This document shows, one piece after another, positions 1 to 9,037 of a DNA stretch of 36,479 nt. Where the stretch lies: contig JAABQQ010000198.1 of NCBI GenBank assembly GCA_011391405.1, forward strand, positions 1-36,479. The letters are read 5' to 3'. The translations under genes and the position numbers were made by a program. A model generated the notes under the pieces. That model ran no database searches. It was not told the origin of the DNA and saw only the letters and a program-made list of their open reading frames with translations. Position 1 is the stretch's first letter. Every line of letters starts with the position of its first letter. The stretch is from Gammaproteobacteria bacterium. GTDB lineage: Bacteria; Pseudomonadota; Gammaproteobacteria; Steroidobacterales; Steroidobacteraceae.

Positions 1-325
1 CGCGTTCTCGCGCCTGCGCGATGCGGAAGTCGTGACCAAGCTGTTTGCCGAGCTGGGCCCGCGCTTCGCCGCGCGTCCGGGCGGCTACACCCGCATCCTG
101 CACATGGCAGTCCGTGCCGGCGACAATGCCGACATGGCGCTGATGGCGCTGGTCGATCGCGCTGCCCCGGCTGCCGAAGCCCCGGCTGCGGACGAAGGCG
201 AAAAGAAGCCGAAGGCCCGCAAGAAGAAGTCAGCCGACGCCGCTCCCGCCGCGGAAGCGGCTGCCGGCGACAAGCCGGCGAAGAAGCCGCGTGCGCCGCG
301 CAAGACAAAGGTCGCGGCAGCCTGA
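1..325 (+). CDS. rplQ: 50S ribosomal protein L17, 3' part (gene begins before the window)
   Basis: The open frame enters from the left edge (codons in phase with base 2) and ends at the TGA at 323-325. The translated part carries the conserved L17 C-terminal core, with [20 protein letters not shown] and [15 protein letters not shown], so it is a large-subunit protein near the peptide exit tunnel. After the core, where Escherichia L17 stops within a few residues, this protein continues for about 53 residues rich in Ala, Lys and Pro (clusters such as KKPKARKKK and [10 protein letters not shown]). That tail looks disordered and strongly basic. The GTG at 32 is internal, not the start. The gene is normally the last of the alpha operon, and the terminator just downstream fits that position. 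Identity is certain; any role for the tail is unknown. Confidence 0.95.
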   Translation, partial: AFSRLRDAEVVTKLFAELGPRFAARPGGYTRILHMAVRAGDNADMALMALVDRAAPAAEAPAADEGEKKPKARKKKSADAAPAAEAAAGDKPAKKPRAPRKTKVAAA

Positions 326-388
326 TCAAATCGACATTTGCCGCGGTCGGGGCGATTCCCCTGGAGTCCTGATGCCGCGAGCAAGACG

Positions 389-418
389 AAGCCGGACCCG
401 TGTCCGGCTTTTCTTTTT
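389..418 (+). terminator. Rho-independent terminator after rplQ
   Basis: A perfect 9-bp stem (AAGCCGGAC at 389-397, GTCCGGCTT at 402-410) with a 4-nt loop runs straight into a T-rich tract broken by a single C (409-418). It lies about 65 nt past the rplQ stop and closes the ribosomal protein operon before mscL. Confidence 0.88.
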
Positions 419-474
419 CCTGGCCCTCCCATACCGTGCATCGGATCCACCAGACACTACGGAGCGGCAAGCAC

Positions 475-867
475 ATGAGCATCGTCACTGAGTTCAAGGA
501 ATTTGCCATGAAGGGCAACGTGCTCGACATGGCGGTCGGCGTCGTGATCGGTGGCGCGTTCGGCAAGATCGTCTCGTCGCTGGTGGGCGACGTGGTCACG
601 CCGATGATCGGCAAGGCTGTCGGCGGCGTGAACTTCAAGGACCTGGCGATCAGCCTCGGCACGGATCCAGCTGGCGCGCCGATCCTCGTCAAGTACGGCA
701 TGTTCCTGCAGAACATCTTCGACTTCGTGATCATCGCGGCCGCGATCTTCATGGCGGTCAAGGCGATCAACAGGCTGAAGACGCCGCCGCCGCTCGCTGC
801 GGATCCGGCGCCGTCTGCGGACGTGCTGCTGCTCGGCGAGATTCGCGACCTGCTGAAGAAGCAGTAG
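475..867 (+). CDS. mscL: Large-conductance mechanosensitive channel MscL
   Basis: A 130-residue protein, close to the family's usual 130-140. It starts [20 protein letters not shown], the diagnostic amphipathic N-terminal helix, followed by TM1 (about 15-45), a periplasmic loop, TM2 (about 75-98) and a short cytoplasmic helix ending EIRDLLKKQ. MscL forms a pentameric inner-membrane pore that opens under membrane tension to release solutes during hypo-osmotic shock. The ATG at 475 is chosen because it matches the family N-terminus and has GGAG at 461-464. The open frame upstream (from 400) overlaps the rplQ terminator and is not coding. The gene stands alone between that terminator and a hairpin-rich convergent junction. 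No clear promoter was found. Confidence 0.95.
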   Translation: MSIVTEFKEFAMKGNVLDMAVGVVIGGAFGKIVSSLVGDVVTPMIGKAVGGVNFKDLAISLGTDPAGAPILVKYGMFLQNIFDFVIIAAAIFMAVKAINRLKTPPPLAADPAPSADVLLLGEIRDLLKKQ

Positions 868-871
868 TCGT

Positions 872-919
872 CTCACCGCTCCCGCTCGGCGGGAGAGATT
901 GTCCGAGAGGGTGGGTGAG
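872..919. repeat. REP-like palindrome just after mscL
   Basis: A 7-bp stem (CTCCCGC 879-885, GCGGGAG 889-895) sits inside an outer stem CTCACC (872-877) / GGTGAG (914-919). It begins 5 nt after the mscL stop. The sequence style, CTCCCGC plus GGGTGAGGG, is that of dispersed extragenic palindromes in high-GC proteobacteria. It could also act as a transcription end for mscL, though no T-tract follows. Confidence 0.55.
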
Positions 920-942
920 GGCCGCGGTATCCGCGGTATCGA

Positions 943-1162
943 CGGCACGCCGGGAGGAGATGACCTCCGCTGCGTACCGTGTCGGACGCCGCGGCTCGAG
1001 CGCAGGTGCGAGGCGGCACTGCCGGTTCTGTTGCTTCGCTGACACCATCGCCTCGCACCCGCTCGGGCAAGGCTCGCCGTGAATCGTGCGGTTCCTCCGC
1101 GCGATTCACGATGCGCGGGAGACCCCGGTACGCAGCGGAGGTCATCTCCTCCCGGCGTGCCG
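943..1162. repeat. 220-bp element bounded by 36-bp perfect inverted repeats
   Basis: The left arm (943-978) and right arm (1127-1162) are exact reverse complements over 36 bases. The 148 nt between them hold two further hairpins: an 11-bp perfect stem (1005-1015 with 1049-1059) and a 13-bp stem with one G:U pair (1079-1091 with 1097-1109). No credible protein is encoded; open frames here run on both strands and repeat the same arm-encoded peptide. It resembles a non-autonomous terminal-inverted-repeat element (MITE-like) or a composite of extragenic palindromes. No target-site duplication is visible at the ends (GA before, AA after). It lies in the 372-nt junction (868-1239) between convergent mscL and pepQ, which contains no gene that I can support. 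Confidence 0.7.
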
Positions 1163-1197
1163 AAAGACCGCCTCAACCCGACCGGTCGCCAGCCCGA

Positions 1198-1223
1198 CCC
1201 TCCCGCCCCGCGGCGGGAGAGGG
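1198..1223. repeat. GC-rich hairpin beyond the pepQ stop
   Basis: TCCCGCC (1201-1207) pairs with GGCGGGA (1212-1218) around a CCGC loop, with CCC/GGG extending the stem across a two-base bulge. It lies 16 nt past the end of pepQ on the minus strand and mirrors the hairpin after mscL. It is probably a REP-like unit and may end pepQ transcription. Confidence 0.5.
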
Positions 1224-1239
1224 AGAGCAGCACAGACCG

Positions 1240-2589
1240 CTAAGCGACCCGCGCGAACGCGTCCCGCGTCAGGTTCTCGGGAGTGCCCGACGCCGAGCAG
1301 GCGACGTCGTCCTCGATGCGGATGCCGCCATACGGCTGCAGGCGCCGCACGACATCCCAGTCGATGTAACGGCCGAGGCCGTTCTGCTGCGCCTCATCGA
1401 GCAGCAGGTCGATGAAGTACAGGCCCGGCTCGATGGTGACGACCATGCCCGGTTCGAGCCGGCGCGTCAGGCGCAGGTAACGATGGCCCGTCGGACGCGG
1501 TAGTTCGGTGCGGCCCGAATCGTCCGCTGCGAGACCCGCCACGTCATGCACCTGGATGCCGAGCAGGTGTCCGATGCCATGCGGGAAGAACACGCTGGAC
1601 ACACCGTTTTCCGCGGCCTGCTCGGCCGTGCATCCGGTGACGACGCCCGCCCGTACCAGCGCGCCGGCAATCAGGCGATGCGCGAGCAGGTGAATCTGGC
1701 GGTAATCGAACCCCGGTTGAACGGCGGCGCAGAGCTCCAGCTGCAGCTTCTCCATTGAAGCCATGAGTTCGAGAAACGTCGGATCGGTGTCAGCCGAATC
1801 CGCAACGTGCGTGCGCGTGATGTCGCTCGCATAGCCGCGGAACTGCGCGCCCGCGTCGATCAGGAACGTGGGGCGCGGCACGTCGCGCCGGCGGCCCAGC
1901 GTCGTGTAGTGCAGGATGGCGGCTCCCTCGCCAAACGCGATGATGTTGCCGTACGGCAGCTCCTGTTCCCGCAATCCAACGGCAGAGCAGTACGCCTGGT
2001 GCACCTCGAATTCCGAGGCCCCGGCGTGGTAGGCCGCGGCCGCGGCAACGTGACCGACTGCACCGAGCCGTGACGCCTCGCGCATGCACGCGAGCTCGTA
2101 GGGCGTCTTGGCAGCGCGGTGGTAATGGAGATTCGCCAGCAGGCCGGCTGGATTCGTGGCACTGAAGCCCCACTCTGCAAACTCGCCGGGCAGCTCGCCG
2201 ATGCAGGCCAGGCGACGATTGCCGGCGTCGAGCAGACCGCGCGCTGCGGCGGGCTCCCGGATCACGGTGAGGTCGAATTCGCGGGTCCAGGCGGCGGTTG
2301 GTACCGCCGGCGGCTTGTGCCAGTAATCGGCGGGCTGGTGAAACACCAGCTGCGGGCGGCGGCCGGGCAGGTAGCGGACGAAGCAATCCGGCGCTTCCTG
2401 CAGGGGTGCCCAGTGCAGGAAATGCGGGTTCGCCTTGAAGGCGGGACCGTGGTCGTCGAGGAAATGCGGCCCGGGGCGGCCCGAATACACGACGAGGCCG
2501 TCGTAGCCTTCGCGCTCCAGGGCACGGTCTGCAAGTGCCTGCACGTACTGCAGGTGGGCAGGAAACAACTGGTCGATGGCATCCGTCAT
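1240..2589 (-). CDS. pepQ: Xaa-Pro dipeptidase PepQ (M24B metallopeptidase)
   Basis: A 449-residue cytoplasmic dipeptidase that cleaves Xaa-Pro dipeptides; Escherichia PepQ is 443. The N-terminal creatinase-like domain covers about 1-160 and the pita-bread catalytic domain the rest. All five dinuclear-metal ligands can be placed: Asp245 (LIDAGAQF), Asp256 (ASDITRT), His337 (PHGIGH), Glu387 (TIEPGLYF) and Glu426 (GGIRIEDD). His341 and the VHD motif near 347-349 complete the active-site pattern. The ATG at 2587-2589 gives the family N-terminus. The gene is monocistronic, divergent from the lipoprotein gene across 238 nt and convergent with mscL. A TATGAT box on the minus strand (2619-2624) could be its -10, but no good -35 accompanies it. 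Confidence 0.95.
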   Translation of the reverse strand: MTDAIDQLFPAHLQYVQALADRALEREGYDGLVVYSGRPGPHFLDDHGPAFKANPHFLHWAPLQEAPDCFVRYLPGRRPQLVFHQPADYWHKPPAVPTAAWTREFDLTVIREPAAARGLLDAGNRRLACIGELPGEFAEWGFSATNPAGLLANLHYHRAAKTPYELACMREASRLGAVGHVAAAAAYHAGASEFEVHQAYCSAVGLREQELPYGNIIAFGEGAAILHYTTLGRRRDVPRPTFLIDAGAQFRGYASDITRTHVADSADTDPTFLELMASMEKLQLELCAAVQPGFDYRQIHLLAHRLIAGALVRAGVVTGCTAEQAAENGVSSVFFPHGIGHLLGIQVHDVAGLAADDSGRTELPRPTGHRYLRLTRRLEPGMVVTIEPGLYFIDLLLDEAQQNGLGRYIDWDVVRRLQPYGGIRIEDDVACSASGTPENLTRDAFARVA

Positions 2590-2725
2590 GGTTTGGGCCC
2601 CAGGGTCAGGAACCCATGATCATAGGAGAACCGGGGCCCGACGGGCGGCCTGTCGGGTGCTGCGACCTTGCCCGCTGTCGCCAGATAGAGACAGTTTATC
2701 GGCTTACGTTTGCAAAGCAGGGTCC

Positions 2726-2731
2726 TAGAAT
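2726..2731 (+). promoter_or_regulatory. Candidate -10 box for the lipoprotein gene
   Basis: TAGAAT at 2726-2731 has a weak -35-like CTTACG 17 nt upstream (2703-2708). It would give a leader of about 90 nt before the ATG at 2828. The match is modest and the call is tentative. Confidence 0.3.
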
Positions 2732-2827
2732 CGCATCCGCGCATCAAGCAGGCCTGCCGCAAGGTGGGTCGGTTGAAGGTGCAAGGTGTTCGACATCATC
2801 AGACTGCAATTTTGGGGTATTTATTCA

Positions 2828-3160
2828 ATGAACGCGAAGATCGCTCTCGCCGCCGCCCTTGCCGCCCTGGTTCTCGCCGGCTGCGCCAAGAAGGAAGAAG
2901 CCGTCGAAGCCACGCAGGAAGCTGCTGCTGACGCCGCCGCTGCCGCTGGCGAGGCTGCTGACGCCGCCACGGACGCCGCCGCTGCCGCGACGGATGCCGC
3001 CGCCGCCGCTGGCGACGCCGCCGTCGATGCGACTGCCGCTGCTGCTGGCGATGCCGCCGCCGCCGCTGGCGACGCCGCTGCCGCTGCTGGCGACGCCGCT
3101 GCCGCTGCTGGCGAAGCCGCGCAGGACGCTGGCGCTGCCGTCCAGGAAGCGACCAAGTAA
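2828..3160 (+). CDS. Ala-rich repetitive lipoprotein
   Basis: A 110-residue protein with a lipoprotein signal: a short basic start, a hydrophobic stretch, and the lipobox LAGC with the lipidated Cys at 19. The mature part has Lys at +2 and +3, which by the Escherichia rule would not retain it in the inner membrane, so the outer membrane is likely. The rest is almost wholly Ala with regularly spaced Gly, Asp, Glu and Thr, and ends ATK. The late part is a heptad repeat of the form GDAAAAA, so one continuous alpha-helix or coiled coil is expected. Function is unknown; it has the general look of small helical envelope lipoproteins such as Lpp, without its sequence. The start is the ATG at 2828, after GGGG at 2814-2817; the frame upstream lacks a signal peptide. 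Two hairpins follow the stop. Confidence 0.8.
   Translation: MNAKIALAAALAALVLAGCAKKEEAVEATQEAAADAAAAAGEAADAATDAAAAATDAAAAAGDAAVDATAAAAGDAAAAAGDAAAAAGDAAAAAGEAAQDAGAAVQEATK
3047..3130 (+). repeat. Tandem 21-bp repeats inside the lipoprotein gene
   Basis: Four consecutive 21-bp units start at 3047, 3068, 3089 and 3110, each encoding a seven-residue GDAAAAA-like block. Units two and three are identical at the DNA level; the first differs at a few third positions and the last is diverged. Slippage between units would add or remove whole heptads without breaking the frame. Confidence 0.75.
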
Positions 3161-3173
3161 TTGGCGCTGACTG

Positions 3174-3200
3174 TTCGTCGGCCCGTTGCGGGCTGACGAA
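3174..3200 (+). terminator. Hairpin after the lipoprotein gene
   Basis: A 12-bp stem with one G:U pair (3174-3185 with 3189-3200) closes on a TTG loop and starts 14 nt after the stop codon. It is followed by AGGATGG rather than a T-run, so it may be a terminator of the U-tract-poor kind or an mRNA 3' end stabiliser. Confidence 0.5.
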
Positions 3201-3204
3201 AGGA

Positions 3205-3234
3205 TGGGGCGGATCCCGGCTGGGGTCCGCTCCA
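3205..3234 (+). terminator. Second hairpin after the lipoprotein gene
   Basis: A 13-bp stem with two G:U-type pairs (3205-3217 with 3222-3234) and a GGCT loop lies right behind the first hairpin and ends in TTCTC. The tandem arrangement suggests a transcription end in front of the acetyltransferase gene. Confidence 0.45.
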
Positions 3235-3309
3235 TTCTCAATGCAGGAAACCAGCCCCGGCGCCCCGGCGGCCCGGTGATCAAGGCACCCGCTGGAGGCG
3301 GGTCGAGCA

Positions 3310-3834
3310 GTGCCTGTAACGGTACGTGACGCTCGCAGCTCGACCCAGGACCGCGAATGGATCCGCGCGGTCTACCGTGACTATCTGTCTGAGCTTTCCG
3401 CGTCAAAGACCGGACTGTTCCCGGCGCTTGGCGAATGGGATGCGCGCGAAAGCGAGTTTCTGGCCGGCTGGTTCGCCGATTCCGGCGCCAATCCGTTCGT
3501 GATTCTCGACGAGGGCCACCGCGCCGGCTTCGCCCTCGTATCGCGTCCGCCTGCGTTTCCGCGCACGTCGGTCAACTACCGGATGGCTGAATTTTTCATC
3601 GTTAGCGCTGCGCGCCGCCGCGGCGTTGGCGCGTTTGCCGCCTCGCTGCTGTTCAACCGCTTTGCCGGCGACTGGGAAGTCCTCGAGGACGAGCAGAACC
3701 GCCCGGCGCTGCAGTTCTGGCGCCGCGTGATAGCGCGCCAGACATCGGGTCAATTCTCGGAGACGCGTAGCGGCGGGGAAGTGCGCCATCGCTTCCGCAC
3801 GGAGGCGAATCCCTCGGTTCGCGGTGCGAGCTGA
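3310..3834 (+). CDS. GNAT-family N-acetyltransferase
   Basis: A 174-residue protein with the Gcn5-related acetyltransferase fold. The acetyl-CoA pyrophosphate loop (motif A) is at about 97-110, beginning FFIVSAARRRGVG and following the R-x-x-G-x-G/A pattern after a beta strand. The later NRPALQFWRRV matches motif B, where Asn-x-x-Ala-x-x-Phe/Tyr is typical. It transfers an acetyl group from acetyl-CoA to an unknown amine substrate. The start is a GTG at 3310, the first start in the frame, with GGAGG about a dozen bases upstream. No ATG near the N-terminus is available. It stands alone, convergent with uvrA across a 350-nt junction full of palindromes. The fold is clear; the substrate cannot be inferred from context. 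Confidence 0.85.
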   Translation: MPVTVRDARSSTQDREWIRAVYRDYLSELSASKTGLFPALGEWDARESEFLAGWFADSGANPFVILDEGHRAGFALVSRPPAFPRTSVNYRMAEFFIVSAARRRGVGAFAASLLFNRFAGDWEVLEDEQNRPALQFWRRVIARQTSGQFSETRSGGEVRHRFRTEANPSVRGAS

Positions 3835-3862
3835 CCGCCTCACTTCTACGAGTCGACATCCC

Positions 3863-3946
3863 CGCGAGGCGTTGATCCCGAGCCTTATCCCCCACTTGGA
3901 AAGGCAGACACGCGCTCGGAATAAGGCTCGGGATCAACCCCTCGCG
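3863..3946 (+). repeat. 84-nt hairpin element, copy A
   Basis: Arms 3863-3888 and 3921-3946 are 26 nt each and complementary at 25 positions, around a 32-nt loop (3889-3920). The inner 7 bp of the stem are GCCTTAT/ATAAGGC, and the loop core reads CTTGGAAAGGCAGACACGC. It encodes no protein. It lies in the 350-nt convergent junction between the acetyltransferase gene and uvrA (3835-4184), which holds no gene that I can support. Confidence 0.8.
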
Positions 3947-4025
3947 AAGTGCGGCGCCACGTCCATACGGAACGGCTCGCCTCCAGGCGCTTGCAGTCTG
4001 CCGCGATGCGGCGGGCGTACGTTCG

Positions 4026-4109
4026 GGCCTGTCCTTTCGTGCCTGCCTTATCGCGAGTGCGTGTCTGCCTTTCCAAGCGAGGGATAAGGCAGGCACGAAA
4101 GGACAGGCC
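4026..4109 (-). repeat. 84-nt hairpin element, copy B (inverted)
   Basis: Arms 4026-4051 and 4084-4109 are 26 nt each and perfectly complementary around a 32-nt loop (4052-4083). Read on the minus strand, the loop matches copy A at 27 of 32 positions, and the inner 7 bp GCCTTAT/ATAAGGC are the same. The outer 19 bp of the stem bear no resemblance to those of copy A. The two copies are 79 nt apart in opposite orientation. No transposase is nearby. Confidence 0.8.
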
Positions 4110-4138
4110 GGACCGTGCGCCGACAGTGCGAACTTCAC

Positions 4139-4178
4139 CGCGACGCCGTACGCTGGGCCCCGGGTCCCGGGCGTCGCG
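4139..4178 (-). terminator. GC-rich hairpin just past the uvrA stop
   Basis: A 9-bp perfect stem (4139-4147 with 4170-4178) encloses a loop that is itself rich in CCCGGG palindromes. It begins 6 nt beyond the uvrA stop in the direction of uvrA transcription. There is no T-run on the minus strand, so termination is only a possibility. Confidence 0.35.
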
Positions 4179-4184
4179 ACCCAG

Positions 4185-7007
<2,823 letters not shown>

Positions 7008-7019
7008 TCAGCTCAGCTT

Positions 7020-7043
7020 GCAGGCTGCCAGGAGGCAGCCTGC
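7020..7043. promoter_or_regulatory. Perfect 10-bp palindrome in the uvrA leader
   Basis: GCAGGCTGCC (7020-7029) and GGCAGCCTGC (7034-7043) are exact complements around AGGA. The palindrome lies between the probable uvrA -10 and its start codon, 12 nt upstream of the ATG. It could be an operator or a hairpin in the uvrA leader; it does not match the CTGT-N8-ACAG LexA site. Confidence 0.5.
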
Positions 7044-7044
7044 T

Positions 7045-7074
7045 AATATAGGCGGCTATTCCGATCCGAGGCAA
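7045..7074 (-). promoter_or_regulatory. Probable uvrA promoter
   Basis: On the minus strand, TTGCCT (7069-7074) and TATATT (7045-7050) are separated by 18 nt, a fair sigma-70-type match. It would start transcription close to 7038, giving a leader of about 30 nt that includes part of the palindrome. Confidence 0.45.
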
Positions 7075-7112
7075 AGACCATCCGACCCCGTGACACGATC
7101 CCGCGGCCGGCG

Positions 7113-8297
7113 ATGACGCCCATCGAGCGCCGGTCCGTCGGCGCGCTGGCGGCTATCTACGCATCGCGCATGCTCGGCATGTTCATGATGCTGCCGGTGC
7201 TGGCCCTGTACGCCCACACGCTGCCCGACTACTCCCCCGAGATGCTGGGCCTGGCGATGGGTGCGTACGGCCTGACACAGGCGGTGCTGCAGATTCCGTT
7301 CGGGCGCTGGTCGGACCGCTTCGGCCGCAAGCCGCTGATTACCATCGGATTACTGTTCTATGCCATGGGCTCCGTGCTCGGCATGTTCGCGCACACCACG
7401 TGGCTGCTGGTGCTGGCGCGCGGTGTGCAGGGTGCCGGTGCCGTATCGGCGTCGGTCACGGCGCTGCTGGCCGATCTCACCCGCAACGAAGTGCGTACCC
7501 GCGCGATGGCCGTGATCGGCATCAGCATCGGGCTGTCTTTCGTCGTAGCGTTGATCGTCGCGCCTGCGCTGGATGCTGCGGTCGGCGTGCCAGGTATCTT
7601 CGGCATCATGCTGGCGATGGCGATCCTGGGCTTGTTGCTGCTGCATCTCGCGGTGCCGGCCGAGCCGGAGCGGACGGGTGGGGCGGAAAGCCGGAAGCTG
7701 TCCGGCCTGCTCGAGATCATGAACCGGCCGCAGTTGCGCCCGCTGTACTTCGGCATGTTCACGCTGCACGCGATCATGACGGCGACGTTCATCTCCGTGC
7801 CGCAGGTGCTGGAGCAAACGCTGGGGGTCGCCAAGGCGTCGCATTGGGTCGTTTACCTGGGTGTTTTCGTCGCCTCGCTGGTTGGCACTATCCCGTTGAT
7901 CCTGCGCACCGAAAGGACCAGCACCAGAGGTGCAGGGCTGTTCATACTGTCGGTCGTGCTGGTCGGCGTGGCACAGGCCATGTTGGGCCTCGATCATGCC
8001 GACTACTGGGTCGTGATGGCGGCGCTGACCCTGTTCTTTGCCGTCTTCAACTTCCTTGAAGCCCGCCTGCCGGCCCTGCTCACGCTGACGGCCCCGGCGG
8101 CCGATCGGGGTGCCGCCCTGGGCGTCTTCGCCACCTCCCAGTTCCTCGGGTCGTTCTTCGGCGGCGTGATGGGCGGCATCCTGCTGGGTCGATTCGGCAT
8201 CTCCGGCGTGTTCTGGGGCTGCGCCGGCATGGCCTTCGTCTGGGCGCTGCTGGCGTTCCGGCCCTCACTGGCCGGCCCCGAGGTCATTTCCAGCTGA
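7113..8297 (+). CDS. MFS transporter, YajR-like, without the C-terminal YAM domain
   Basis: A 394-residue inner-membrane protein with about 11-12 hydrophobic segments. The major facilitator motif A appears in the loop between TM2 and TM3 as [12 protein letters not shown] (about 64-75). The N-terminus, with [17 protein letters not shown], and the middle region resemble the YajR-type group of proton-coupled efflux permeases. Escherichia YajR is about 454 residues because of a cytosolic YAM domain; this protein ends soon after the last TM ([13 protein letters not shown]), so that domain is absent. Substrate is unknown. The ATG at 7113 has no strong ribosome site; it is 105 nt from divergent uvrA and 86 nt before ssb. 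The gene also sits between uvrA and ssb in Pseudomonas, which supports an inherited neighbourhood rather than an insertion. Confidence 0.88.
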   Translation: MTPIERRSVGALAAIYASRMLGMFMMLPVLALYAHTLPDYSPEMLGLAMGAYGLTQAVLQIPFGRWSDRFGRKPLITIGLLFYAMGSVLGMFAHTTWLLVLARGVQGAGAVSASVTALLADLTRNEVRTRAMAVIGISIGLSFVVALIVAPALDAAVGVPGIFGIMLAMAILGLLLLHLAVPAEPERTGGAESRKLSGLLEIMNRPQLRPLYFGMFTLHAIMTATFISVPQVLEQTLGVAKASHWVVYLGVFVASLVGTIPLILRTERTSTRGAGLFILSVVLVGVAQAMLGLDHADYWVVMAALTLFFAVFNFLEARLPALLTLTAPAADRGAALGVFATSQFLGSFFGGVMGGILLGRFGISGVFWGCAGMAFVWALLAFRPSLAGPEVISS

Positions 8298-8341
8298 ACC
8301 CGGCCATTTTGCATGCTTACGCGGCGGCCCCCCGGTTGCCG

Positions 8342-8347
8342 TAAAAT
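8342..8347 (+). promoter_or_regulatory. Candidate ssb -10 box
   Basis: TAAAAT at 8342-8347 lies 36 nt before the ssb ATG. A weak CTTACG (8316-8321) lies 20 nt upstream, a spacing longer than usual, so the -35 is uncertain. Confidence 0.3.
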
Positions 8348-8383
8348 CCCAGCCCTTTCCCCACTCCTGCGCAGGCTTCCCGA

Positions 8384-8863
8384 ATGGCACGTGGCATCAA
8401 CAAAGTCATCCTCGTCGGCAACCTCGGCAAGGATCCAGAGACGCGCTACATGCCAAATGGCAAGGCGGTCACCAATTTCAGCATCGCCACTTCCGAGAGC
8501 TGGAAGGACAAGCAGACGGGCGAGCAGCGCGAACAGACGGAGTGGCACAACATCGTCATGTACGACCGCCTCGCCGAGATCGCGGCCGAATACCTGAAGA
8601 AGGGCTCGCAGGTCTACGTCGAAGGCAAGCTGCGCACGCGTAAGTGGCAGGACAAGGAAGGCCGCGACCGCTACACCACGGAGATCAACGCCAACGAGAT
8701 GCAGATGCTCGGCGGCCGCGCGGGCGGCGGCGGTGGTGGTGGCGGCATGGGCGGCGAGTCGCGCGGTGAAGGCCGTCCGGCGCCTGCCAGCACTGGCGGT
8801 GGTGGTCGCGCACCGGCGCAGGGTCCGGAAGAATCGCCGTTCGACGACGACATCCCGTTCTAG
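8384..8863 (+). CDS. ssb: Single-stranded DNA-binding protein SSB
   Basis: A 159-residue protein with the bacterial SSB layout: an OB-fold domain at about 1-112 (starting [19 protein letters not shown], with conserved Trp40, Trp54 and Trp88), a Gly-rich flexible linker (about 113-145), and the acidic tip DDDIPF that recruits repair and replication partners. It acts as a tetramer covering single-stranded DNA. The ATG at 8384 gives the exact family start. The neighbouring uvrA and MFS genes form the conserved context. A strong terminator follows, so ssb is likely transcribed alone or with the MFS gene. Confidence 0.98.
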   Translation: MARGINKVILVGNLGKDPETRYMPNGKAVTNFSIATSESWKDKQTGEQREQTEWHNIVMYDRLAEIAAEYLKKGSQVYVEGKLRTRKWQDKEGRDRYTTEINANEMQMLGGRAGGGGGGGGMGGESRGEGRPAPASTGGGGRAPAQGPEESPFDDDIPF

Positions 8864-8896
8864 GAATCGCCGCTCGAAATCGCTTCGCGCACGTCG

Positions 8897-8926
8897 GGCC
8901 CGCGGTCGAAGCCGCGGGCCGGTTTT
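8897..8926 (+). terminator. Rho-independent terminator after ssb
   Basis: A perfect 9-bp all-GC stem (GGCCCGCGG 8897-8905, CCGCGGGCC 8912-8920) with a 6-nt loop is followed by GG and four T. It begins 33 nt after the ssb stop and isolates ssb from the miaB cluster. Confidence 0.75.
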
Positions 8927-9022
8927 CCCCCAGCGCGCACCGGCGACTGGTACAGGACTGTTTTCCTTGGACTTTTTACTTTCCGGTCACCGCCGACGGG
9001 CGTGCGTGGCCGCGACGTTCCG

Positions 9023-9028
9023 TATACT
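9023..9028 (+). promoter_or_regulatory. Candidate -10 box immediately before miaB
   Basis: TATACT at 9023-9028 ends 9 nt before the miaB ATG at 9038. Transcription would begin about three bases before the start codon, and no Shine-Dalgarno sequence is visible between. No convincing -35 was found. The upstream ssb terminator means the miaB cluster needs a promoter around here. Confidence 0.3.
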
Positions 9029-9037
9029 TGTCGCCCC

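Noticed and set aside
943..1162. CRISPR array or retron
   Set aside because: There is one pair of inverted arms, not a series of direct repeats with spacers, and no cas or reverse transcriptase gene.
457..1233. Minus-strand frame of 258 codons across mscL and the palindrome region
   Set aside because: It is antisense to mscL, is built of Arg/Ala/Pro-rich codons typical of shadow frames in GC-rich DNA, and runs through the inverted repeats.
7020..7043. SOS/LexA box in front of uvrA
   Set aside because: The palindrome GCAGGCTGCC/GGCAGCCTGC does not fit the CTGT-N8-ACAG pattern, nor the TTAGTA-type box of Xanthomonas.
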